The notes below the pieces were generated by a model. It was given only the letters and a program-made list of their open reading frames with translations, did not search any database and was not told where the DNA came from. Positions 50,328 through 62,377 of a stretch of DNA of 64,000 bases are shown here, piece after piece. A program made the translations under genes and the position numbers. Origin of the DNA: Halictus rubicundus (lineage: Eukaryota > Arthropoda > Insecta > Hymenoptera > Halictidae); NCBI RefSeq assembly GCF_050948215.1, contig NW_027488627.1, forward strand, positions 62,001-126,000. The letters run 5' to 3'. Positions within the stretch are counted from its first letter, which is position 1. Each line of letters starts with the position of its first letter.

Positions 50328-50884
50328 ATGATATCCTATATCCTATCCTATCCTCTATCCTATCGTATCCTCTATCCTATCCTATCCTCTATCCTGTCCT
50401 ATTCTCTATCCTATCCTATTCTCTACCCTATCCTCTATCATATCCTATCCTCTATCCTATCCTCAATCCTATCCTATCCTCTATCCTATCCAATCCTATA
50501 TCCTATCCTCTATCCTATCCTATCCTCTATCCTATCCAATCCCCTATGGTACTCTCTACCCTATCCTATCCTCTATCGTATCCTATCCTCTATCCTCTCC
50601 AATCCTGTATCCTATCCTATCCGCTATCCCATCCTATCCTCTATCCTATAATATCCCCTATCCTATCCAATCCTCCATCCTATCCTCTATCCTATCCTCT
50701 ATCCTATCCTTTATCCTATCCTATCCTCTATCCTATCTTATTCTCTATCCTATCCTCTATCCTATCCTATCCTCTATCCTATCCTACTCTCTATACTATC
50801 CTATTCTCTATCCTATCCTCTATCATATCCTATCCTCTATCCTATCCTATCCTCAATCCTATTATATCCACAATCCTATCCTAT

Positions 50885-52150
50885 CCTCTATCCTATCCAA
50901 TCCCCTATCCTATCGTCTATCCGATCCTATCATCTATCCTATCCTTTATCCTATCCTATCCTATCCTCTATCCTATCCTATCCTTTATCCTATCCTATCC
51001 TCTATCGTCTCCTGTCCTCTATCCTATCCAATCCCCTATCCTATCCTCTATCGTCCCCTATCCTCTATAGTATAATATCCTCTATCCTAACCTATCCTCT
51101 ATCCTATAATATCCTCTATCCTATCCTATCCTGTTTCATATCGTATCCTCTATCCTATCCCCTCCTCTATCCCATCCTATCCTCTATCCTATACTATCCT
51201 CTATCCTATCGTATCCTCTATCCTATAATATCCTCTATCCTATCCTATCCTCTATCCTATCCAATCCCCTATCCTATCCTCTATCCTATCCAATCCTCTA
51301 TCCTATCCTCTATCCTATCCAATCCCCTATCCTATCCTCTATCCTATCCTATTCTCTATCCTATCGTCTATCCTATCCTATCCTCTATCCTGTCCTATCC
51401 TCTCTCTTACCCTATCCCCTATCCTATCATCTATCCGATCCTATCATCTAACCTATCCTATCCTATCTTCTGTCGTATCCTATACAATCCTATATCCTAT
51501 ACTCTATCCTATCCTATCCTCTATCCTATCCAATCCCCTATCCTATCGTCTATCCGATCCTATCATCTATCCTATCCTTTATCCTATCCTATCCTATCCT
51601 CTATCCTATCCTATCCTCTATCCTATCCTATCCTCTATCGTCTCCTGTCCTCTATCCTATCCAATCCGCTATCCTATCCTCTATCGTCTCCTATCCTCTA
51701 TAGTATAATATCCTCTATCCTAACCTATCCTCTATCCTATAATATCCTCTATCCTATCCTATCCTGTTTCATATCGTATCCTCTATCCTATCCCCTCCTC
51801 TATCCCATCCTATCCTCTATCCTATACTATCCTCTATCCTATCGTATCCTCTATCCTATAATATCCTCTATCCTATCCTATCCTCTATCCTATCCAATCC
51901 CCTATCCTATCCTCTATCCTATCCAATCCTCTATCCTATCCTCTATCCTATCCAATCCCCTATCCTATCCTCTATCCTATCCTATTCTCTATCCTATCGT
52001 CTATCCTATCCTATCCTCTATCCTGTCCTATCCTCTCTCTTACCCTATCCCCTATCCTATCATCTATCCGATCCTATCATCTAACCTATCCTATCCTATC
52101 TTCTGTCGTATCCTATACAATCCTATATCCTATACTCTATCCTATCCTAC
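50885..52150 (+). repeat. 633-bp tandem duplication, two copies
   Basis: TATCGTCTATCCGATC at 50911 recurs at 51544, TATCGTCTCCTGTC at 51003 recurs at 51636, and CTTCTGTCG at 51467 recurs at 52100, all 633 bp apart. The copies are about 50885-51517 and 51518-52150, with very few differences by eye. Confidence 0.85.
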
Positions 52151-54481
52151 CCTCTATCCTATCCTATCCTATCCTTTCCTATCCTATCCTCTATCTTATC
52201 CTGTCCTCTATCCTATCCTATCCGCTATCCTATCCAGTCCTCCATCCTATGGTATCCTCTATCCTATCCTATCCTATAGCCTATCCTATCCTCTATCCTA
52301 TCCTATCCTCTATCCTAACCTATCCTGAACACTATCCTATCCTCATTCCTATCCTATACTCCATCCTATCCTATCCGCTATCCTATCCTATCCTCTATCC
52401 TATCCTATCCTATAGCCTATCCTATCCTCTATTCTATCCAATCCCCTGTCCTATTTTGTATCCTATCCTATAATCTATTCTATCCAATCCCCTATCCTAT
52501 CCTGTATCCTATCCTATCCTCTATCCTATCCTATCCTCTATCCGATCCAATCCCCTATCCTATCATCTATCATATTGTATCCTCTATTCAATAATATCAT
52601 CTATCCTATCCTATCCTCATTCCTATCCTATACTCCATCCTATCCTATCCTCTATCCTATCCTATCCTCTATCCTATCCTATCCTCTATCCTATCCTATC
52701 CTCTATCCAATCCAATCCCCTATCCTATCCGCTATCGTCTGCTCTATCCTATCCTATTCTGAATCATATCGTATTCTCTATCGTCTGCTATATCCTATCC
52801 TATCCGCTATCGTCTGCTCTATCCTATCCTACCCTGAATCATATCGTATCCTCTATTGTCTGCTCTATCCTATCCTATCCACTATCCTATCCTGCACTCA
52901 ATCCTATCCTATCCTCTATCCCATCCTATCCTCTATCCTATCCTATTCTCTATCCTCTCCTATCCTCTATCCTATCCTATCCTCTATCCTATCCTATCCT
53001 CTATCTTATCCAATCCCCTATCCTATACTCTGTCCTATCCTATCCTCTATCCTATTTTATCCTATCCTCTATCCTATCCTATCCTCTATCCTCTATCCTA
53101 TCCTATCCTCTATCCTCTATCCTATCCTATCCTATCCTTTATCCTATCCTATCCTCTATCGTCTCCTGTCGTCTATCCTATCCAATCCCCTATCCTATCC
53201 TCTAACCGATCCTATCCTCTATCCTATCCTATCCTCTATCCTATCCTATCCTCTATCCTATCCTATCCTCTATCTTATCCAATCCCCTATCCTATCCTCT
53301 ATCCTATCCTATCCTCTATCCGATCCAATCCCCTATCCTATCCTCTATCCTATCCTATCCTATCCTCTATCCTATCCTATCCTCTATCCTCTATCCTCTA
53401 TCCTATCCTATCCTATCCTTTATCCTATCCTATCCTCTATCGTCTCCTGTCGTCTATCCTATCCAATCCCCTATCCTATCCTCTATCCGATCCTATCCTC
53501 TATCCTATCCGATCCCCTATCCTATGCTCTTTCCTATCTTATCCTCGATCCCATCCTATCCTACATAATATCGTATCTTCTATCCTATCCTATCCGCTAT
53601 CCTATCCTACCCTCAATCCTATCCTATCCTCTATCCTATCCTATCCGCTATCCTATCCTACCCTCAATCCTATCCTATCCTCTATCCTATCCTATCCTCT
53701 ATCCTACCCTATCCCCTATCCTATCCTCTATGCGATCCTATCCTCTATTATATAATATCATCTATCCTATCCTATCCTATCCTCTGTCGTATCCTATTCA
53801 ATCCTATATCCTATACTCTATCCTATCCTATCCTCTATCCTATCCTATCCTTTCCTATCATATCCTCTATCCTATCCTATCCTCTCTCCTATCCTCTATC
53901 CTATGGTATCCTCTAACCTATCCCCTATCCTATCCTGTATCCTATCCTATCCTCTATGCTATCCTATCCTCTATCTGATCCAATCCCCTACCCTATCCTC
54001 TATCATATTGTATCCTCTATCCAATAATATCATCTATCCTATCCTATTCACTATCCTATACTATCCTCTATCCTATCCTATCCTCTATCCTATCCTATCC
54101 TCTATCCTATCCTCTCATCTTTCCTATCCTATCCTATATCCTATCCTATTCTCTATCCTATCATATCCACTATAATATCCTATCCTCTATCCAATCCTAT
54201 CCTCTATCCCATCCTATCCTGTATCCTATCCTATCATCTTTCCTATCCTATCCTATATCCTATCCTATCCGCTATCCTATCCTAAGCTCTATACTATAAT
54301 ATCCCCTATCCTATCCAATCCTCTATCCTATCCTCTATCCTATCCTCTATCCTATCCTCTATCCTCTATCCTATCCTCTATCCTAACCTATCCTCTATCC
54401 TATCCTATCCCCTCTCCTATAATATCCTCTATCCTATCCAATCCTCTATCCTATCCTATCCTATCCTCTATCCTATCCTAT

Positions 54482-54946
54482 CCACTATCCTATCCTAGCC
54501 TCAATCCTATCCTATCCTCTATCCTATCCTATCCTCTATCCTATCCTATCCTCTATAATATCCTATCCTCTATCCTATCCTATCCTCTATCGTATCCTAT
54601 CCTCTTTCCTATACAATCCCCTATCCTATCCTCTATCCTATCCAATCCCCTATCCTATCCTCTATCTTCTCCAATCCTCTATCCTATCCTATCCTATCCT
54701 CTATCCTATCCTATCCTCTATCCTATCCAATCCTCTATCCTATCCTATCCTATCCTCTATCCTATCCTATCCACTATCCTATCCTAGCCTCAATCCTATC
54801 CTATCCTCTATCCTATCCTATCCTCTATCCTATCCTATCCTCTATAATATCCTATCCTCTATCCTATCCTATCCTCTATCGTATCCTATCCTCTTTCCTA
54901 TACAATCCCCTATCCTATCCTCTATCCTATCCAATCCCCTATCTTA
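54482..54946 (+). repeat. 289-bp tandem duplication, second copy partial
   Basis: CCACTATCCTATCCTAGCC at 54482 recurs at 54771, and the TACAATCCCC step at about 54612 recurs at about 54901 (offset 289). Similarity stops near 54946. Confidence 0.8.
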
Positions 54947-55964
54947 TCCTCTATCCGATCCTATCCTCTATCCTATCCTATCCTCTATAATATCGTATCC
55001 TCTATCCTATCCTATCCGCTATCCTATCCAATCCCCTATCTTATCATCTATCTTATCCTTTCCTATCCAATCCTCTATCCTATCCTCTATCTTATCCTAT
55101 CCTATCCAATCCTCTATCCTATCCAATCCTCTATCCTATACTCTATCCTCTATCCTATCCTCTATCCTATCCTATCCTCTATACTATCCTATCCTTTATC
55201 CTATCCTATCCTCTATCCAATCCTATCCTCTATCCTAGCCTATCCTCTATACTATCCTATTCTCTATCCTATCGTCTATCCTATCCTATCCTGTATCGTA
55301 TCCTATCCTCTATCCTATCCAATCCGCTATCGTCTGCTCAATCCTATCCTATCCTGAATCATATCGTATCCCCTATCGTCTGCTCTATCCTATCCTATCC
55401 ACTATCCTATCCTACCCTCAATCCTATCCTATCCTCTATCCCATCCTATCCTGTATCCTATCCTATCATCTTTCCTATCCTATCCTATATCCTATCCTAT
55501 CCGCTATCCTATCCTACCCTCTATACTATAATATCCCCTATCCTATCCAATCCTCTATCCTATCCTCTATCCTATCCTCTATCCTAACCTATCCTCTATC
55601 CGATCCTATCCCCTATCCTATCGCCTATCCTATCCTATCCTCTATCGTATCCTATCCTAAATCTTATCCAATCCTCTATCCTCTCGTCTATCCCGTCCTA
55701 TCCTCAATCCTATCATATCCTGTATCCTATCATATCCTCTATCCTGTCCTATCCTCTATCCTATCCTATCCTCTATCCTAGCCTATCCTCTATCCTATCC
55801 TATTATCTATCCTGTCGTTTATCCTATCCTATCCTCTATCCTATCCTACCCTCTATCCTATAATATCCCCTATCCTATCCAATCCTCTATCCTATCCTCT
55901 ATCCTATCCTCTATCCTCCAACATATCCTCTATCCTATCCTCTATCCTCTATCCTATCCTCTAT

Positions 55965-56999
55965 CCTATCCTATCCTCTATCCTAACCTATCCTCTATCC
56001 TATCCTATCCTCTATCCAATCCTATCCTCTATCCTATCCTATCCTCTATCCTATCCTATTCTCTATCCAATCCTACCCTATCCTCTATCGTATCCTATTC
56101 TCTATCCTATCCAATCCCCTATCCTATCCGCTATCGTCTGCTCTATCCCATCCTATCCTGAATCATATCGTATTCTCTATCGTCTGCTCTATCCTATCCA
56201 ATTCGCTATCGTCTGCTCAATCCTATCCTATCGTGAATCATATCGTATCCTCTATCGTCTGCTCTATCCTATCCTATCCACTATCCTATCCTACCCTCAA
56301 TCCTATCCTATCCTCTATCCCATCCTATCCTGTATCCTATCCTATCCTCTTTCCTATCCTATCCTCTATCCTATCCTCTATCCTAACCTATCCTCTATCC
56401 TATCCTATCCCCTATCCTATCCTATCCTCTATCCTATCCTATTCTCTATCCTATCGTCTATCCTATCCTATCCTCTATCGTATCCTATCCTCTATCCTAT
56501 CCAATCCTCTATCCTCTCCTCTATCCCGTCCTATCCTCAATCCTATCATATCCTGTATCCTATCATATCCTCTATCCTATCCTATCCTCTATCCTATCCT
56601 ATCCTCTATCCTATCCAATCCCCTATCCTATCCTCTATCCTATCCTATCCTCTATCCTATCCTATCCTCTATCCCATCCTACCCTCTATCCTATCCTATC
56701 CTCTTTCCTATCCTATCCTGTATCCTATCCTATCCGGTATCCTATCCAATCCTCTATCCTATCCTCTATCCTATCCTCTATCCTCTATCCTATCCTCTAT
56801 CCTATCCTAACCTCTATCGTGTCCTATCCTCTATCGTATTATATCCTCTATCCTATCCAATCCTCTATCCCATCCTCTATCCCGACCTATCCTCTATCCT
56901 ATCCTATCCTCTATCCTATCCTATCCTATCCTCTATCATATCCTATCCACTATCCTATCCTAGCCTCAATCCTATCCTATCCTCTATCCTATCCTATCC
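55965..56999 (+). repeat. Neighbourhood C higher-order unit, copy 1 (34-bp deletion)
   Basis: Matches 59353-60421. The offset is 3,388 bp up to about 56747 and 3,422 bp after it, because copy 1 lacks 34 bp present in the others next to the CCGGTATCC step. It contains the CTATCGTCTGCTC and GAATCATATCG steps that mark this unit. Confidence 0.8.
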
Positions 57000-57254
57000 T
57001 CTATCCTATCCTATCCTCTATCCTATCCTATCCTCTATCCTATCCTATTCCCTATCCTATCCTATCCTCTATCCTATCCTATCCTCTATCCTATCCTATC
57101 CTCTATCCTATCCTATCCTCTATCCTATCCTATCCTCTATCCTATCCTATCCTCTATCCTATCCTATCCTCTATCCTATCCTATCCTCTATCCTATCCTA
57201 TCCTCTATCCTATCCTATCCTCTATCCTATCCTATCCTGTATCCTATCCTATCC

Positions 57255-58260
57255 TCTATTATATCCTATCCTCAAGCCTATCCTATCCTCTATCCTATCC
57301 TATCCTCTATCCTATCCTATCCTCTATCCTATCCTATCCTCTATCCTATCCTATCCTCTATCCTATCCTATCCTATCTTCAACCCTATCCTATCCTCATT
57401 CGTACCGTATACTCAATCCTAACATATCCGCTATCCTATCCTATCCTCTATCCTATAATATCCTCTATCCTATCTAATCCTCTATCCTATCCTCTATCCT
57501 ATCCTATCCTCTATCCTATCCTATCCTCTATCCTATCCTATCTTCTATCCTATCCTGTCCTCTATCCTATTCCATACTCTATCCTATCCTATCCACTATC
57601 CTATCCTAGCCTCAATCCTATCCTATCCTCTATCCTATCCTATCCTCTATCATATCCTATCCTCAAGCCTATCCTATCCTCTATCCTATCCTATCCTCTA
57701 TCCTATCCTATCCTCTATCCTATCCTATCCTCTATCCTATCCTATCCTCTATCCTATCCTATCCTCTATCCTATCCTATCCTATCTTCAACCCTATCCTA
57801 TCCTCATTCGTACCGTATACTCAATCCTAACATATCCGCTATCCTATCCTATCCTCTATCCTATAATATCCTCTATCCTATCTAATCCTCTATCCTATCC
57901 TCTATCCTATCCTATCCTCTATCCTATCCTATCCTCTATCCTATCCTATCTTCTATCCTATCCTGTCCTCTATCCTATTCCATACTCTATCCTATCCTAT
58001 CCACTATCCTATCCTAGCCTCAATCCTATCCTATCCTCTATCCTATCCTATCCTCTATCATATCCTATCCACTATCCTATCCTAGCCTCAATCCTATCCT
58101 ATCCTCTATCCTATCCTATCCTCTATCCTATCCTATCCTCTATCCTATCCTATCCTCTATCCTATCCTATCTTCTATCCTATCCTGTCCTCTATCCTATT
58201 CCATACTCTATCCTATCCTATCCACTATCCTATCCTAGCCTCAATCCTATCCTATCCTCT
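57255..58260 (+). repeat. About 0.4-kb repeated block
   Basis: CTTCAACCCTATCC at 57377 recurs at 57785 (408 bp) with the following TTCGTACCGTATACTC steps. The CTCAAGCC step recurs at 391 bp. A TATTCCATACTC plus CCTAGCC tail occurs three times (near 57570, 57980 and 58200). Confidence 0.7.
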
Positions 58261-59415
58261 ATCCTATCCTATCCTCTATCCTATACTATCCTCTATCCTA
58301 TCCTATCCTCTATCCTATCCTATACTCTATCCTATCCTATCCTCTATCATATCGTATCCTCTATCCTACCCTATCCTCTATCCTATCCTATCCTCTATCG
58401 TATTATATCCTCTATCCTATCCAATCCTCTATCCCATCCTCTATCCCGACCTATCCTCTATCCTATCCTATCCTCTATCCTATCCTAACGTCTATCCTAT
58501 CCTATCCTCTATCCTATCCCATCCTCTATCGTATCCTATTCTCTATCCTAACCAATCCTATATCGTATCCTCTATCTTATCCTATCCTATCCAATCCTCT
58601 ATCCTATCCTCTATCCTATCCGCTATCCTATCCAATCCCCAATCTTATCCTCTATCTTATCCTATCCTATCCAATCCTATCCTCTATCCTACCCTATAAT
58701 CTATCCTATCCTATCCACTATCCTATCGTATCCTCTATCCTATAATATCCACTATCCTATCCAATCCTCTATCCTATGCTCTATCCTATTCTCTATCCAA
58801 TCCTATCCTCTTTCGCCTCCTATCCTCTATCCTATCCTTTCCACTACCCTATACTTTCCTCCATCCTATCCTATCCTCCATAAGATCGTATCCTCTATCC
58901 TATCCCGTCCTGTATCCTATAATATCATCTATCCTATCCTATCCTCTATCCTATCCTATCCTCTATCCTATCCTATCCTCTATCCTATCCCATCCTCTAT
59001 CCTATAATATCCTCTATCCTATCCAATCCTCTATCCTATCCTCTATCCTATCCTCTATCCTATCCTATCCTATCCTCTATCCTATCCTATCCTCTATCCT
59101 ATCCTATCCTCTATCCTATCCTATCCTCTATCCTATCCTATCCTCTATCCTATCCTATCCCCTCTCCTATCCTATCTTCTACCCTATCCTATCCTCTATC
59201 CTATAATATCCTCTATCCCATCCAATCCTATATCCTATCCTCTATCCTATCCTATCCTATCCTCTATCCTATCCTATCCACTATCCTATCCTAGCCTCAA
59301 TCCTATCCTATCCTCTATCCTTTCCTATCCTCTATCCTATCCTATCCTCTATCCTATCCTATCCTCTATCCTAACCTATCCTCTATCCTATCCTATCCTC
59401 TATCCAATCCTATCA

Positions 59416-62377
59416 TCTATCCTATCCTATCCTCTATCCTATCCTATTCTCTATCCAATCCTACCCTATCCTCTATCGTATCCTATTCTCTATCCTATCC
59501 AATCCCCTATCCTATCCGCTATCGTCTGCTCTATCCCATCCTATCCTGAATCATATCGTATTCTCTATCGTCTGCTCTATCCTATCCAATTCGCTATCGT
59601 CTGCTCAATCCTATCCTATCGTGAATCATATCGTATCCTCTATCGTCTGCTCTATCCTATCCTATCCACTATCCTATCCTACCCTCAATCCTATCCTATC
59701 CTCTATCCCATCCTATCCTGTATCCTATCCTATCCTCTTTCCTATCCTATCCTCTATCCTATCCTCTATCCTAACCTATCCTCTATCCTATCCTATCCCC
59801 TATCCTATCCTATCCTCTATCCTATCCTATTCTCTATCCTATCGTCTATCCTATCCTATCCTCTATCGTATCCTATCCTCTATCCTATCCAATCCTCTAT
59901 CCTCTCCTCTATCCCGTCCTATCCTCAATCCTATCATATCCTGTATCCTATCATATCCTCTATCCTATCCTATCCTCTATCCTATCCTATCCTCTACCCT
60001 ATCCAATCCCCTATCCTATCCTCTATCCTATCCTATCCTCTATCCTATCCTATCCTCTATCCCATCCTACCCTCTATCCTATCCTATCCTCTTTCCTATC
60101 CTATCCTGTATCCTATCCTATCCGGTATCCTATCCTACCCTCTATCCTATAATATCCCCTATCCTATCCAATCCTCTATCCTATCCTCTATCCTATCCTC
60201 TATCCTCTATCCTATCCTCTATCCTATCCTAACCTCTATCGTGTCCTATCCTCTATCGTATTATATCCTCTATCCTATCCAATCCTCTATCCCATCCTCT
60301 ATCCCGACCTATCCTCTATCCTATCCTATCCTCTATCCTATCCTATCCTATCCTCTATCATATCCTATCCACTATCCTATCCTAGCCTCAATCCTATCCT
60401 ATCCTCTATCCTATCCTATCCTATATCCTATCCTATCCTCTATCCTATCCTATCCTCTATCCTATCCTATCCTCTATCCTATCCTATCCTATCCTCTATC
60501 CTATCCAATCCCCTATCCGATCCTCTATCCTATCCTATCCTCTATCCTATCCTATCCTCAATCCTATCCTATCCTCTATCCTATCCAATCCTCTATCCTA
60601 TCCTCTATCCTATTCTCTATCCAATCCTATCCTCTTTCGCCTCCTATCCTCTATCCTATCCAATCCCCTATCCTATGCTCTATCCTATCCTTTCCACTAC
60701 CCTATACTTTACTCTAGCCTATCCTATCCTCCATAAGATCGTATCCTCTATCCTATCCCGTCCTCTATCCTATAATATCATCTATCCTATCATATCCTGT
60801 ATTATATCCTATCCTCTATAATATCCGAGCCTCTAACCTATCCTATCCTCAATCCTATCCTATCCTCTATCCTACCCAATCCCCTATCCTATCCTATCCT
60901 CTATTCAATCCTATCCTCTATCCTATCCTATCCTCTATCCTATCCTATCCTCTATCCTATCCTATTCCCTATCCTATCCTATCCTCTATCCTATCCTATC
61001 CTCTATCCTATCCTATCCTCTATCCTATCCTATCCTCTATCCTATCCTATCCTCTATCCTATCCTATCCTCTATCCTATCCTACCCTCTATCCTATCCTA
61101 TCCTCTATCCTATCCTATCCTCTATCCTATCCTATCCTCTATCCTATCCTAACCTCTATCCTATCCTATCCTCTATCCTATCCTATCCTCAAGCCTATCC
61201 TATCCTCAATTCTATCCTATCCTCTATCCTATCCTATCCTCTATCCTATCCTATCCTCTATCCTATCCTATCCTCTATCCTATCCTATCCTCTATCCTAT
61301 CCTATCCTCTATCCTATCCTATCCTCTATCCTATGCTATCCTCTATCCTATCCTATCCTCTATCCTATCCTATCCTATCTTCAACCCTATCCTATCCTCA
61401 TTCGTATCGTATACTCCATCCTAACATATCCGCTATCCTATCCTATCCTCTACCCTATAATATCCTCTATCCTATTAAATCCTCTATCCTATCCTCTATC
61501 CTATCCTATCCTTTCCTCTACCCTATCCTATCCTCTATCCTATTCTCTATCCAATCCTATCCTCTTTCGTCTCCTATCCTCTACACTATCCAATCCCCTA
61601 TCCTATCCTCAACCCTATCCTATCCTCATTCGTATCCTATACTCCATCCTAACCTATCCGCTATCCTATCCTATCTCCTATACTATAATATCCTCTATTC
61701 TATCCAATCCTCTATCCTATCCTCTATCCTATCTTCTATCCTATCCTGTCCTCTATCCTATTCTGTACTCTATCCTATCCTATCCGCTATCCTACCCTAT
61801 CCTCTATCGAATCCTATCCTCTATAATATCCAATCCTATATCCTATCCTCTACCCTATCCTATCCTCTATACTATCCTATCCTCAATCCTATCCTATCCT
61901 GTATCCTCTCCTATCCTCTATCCTATTCCATACTCTATCCTATCCTATCCACTATCCTATCCTAGCCTCAATCCTATCCTATCCTCTATCCTATCCTATC
62001 CTCTATCGTATCCTATACGATCCTCTATCCTATCCTCGGTCCGATCCAATCCTGTATAGTATCCTATCCTCTATTCTATTCTATATTCTATCTTATCCTT
62101 TCCGCTATCCTATCCTATACTCCATCCTATACTATCCGCTATCCTATCCTATCCTCTATCCTATAATATCCTCTATCCTATCCTATCCTCTATCCTATCC
62201 TATCATGTATCCTACCCTATCCTCTATCCTACCCTATCCTCTATCCTATCCAATCCCCTATCCTATCCTCTATCCGATCCTATCCTCTATCATATCCAAT
62301 CCTATATCCTATCCTCTATCCTATCCTCTATCCTATCCTCTATCCTATCCTATCCTATCCTCTATCCTATCCTATCC
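59416..62377 (+). repeat. 2,962-bp tandem duplication, copy 1
   Basis: Direct tandem partner of 62378-64000. TATTCTCTATCC at 59445 recurs at 62407, and matching stretches keep the 2,962-bp offset to beyond 60948. It also contains the second copy of the unit seen at 55965. Confidence 0.87.

Larger units (their letters stand above)
32673..51000. repeat. Satellite array, neighbourhood B, right of the retrotransposon
   Basis: The 12-mer satellite resumes immediately after the element's first base, with about 220 bp of perfect 12-mers (32673 to about 32900). It then continues with the same variant steps found at 21.4-26.3 kb, for example the TATAGTATCCAATCCCC step at about 33452. The stretch includes the 5.4-kb and 1.8-kb duplications listed separately. 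No gene is seen. The right limit is approximate. Confidence 0.94.
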
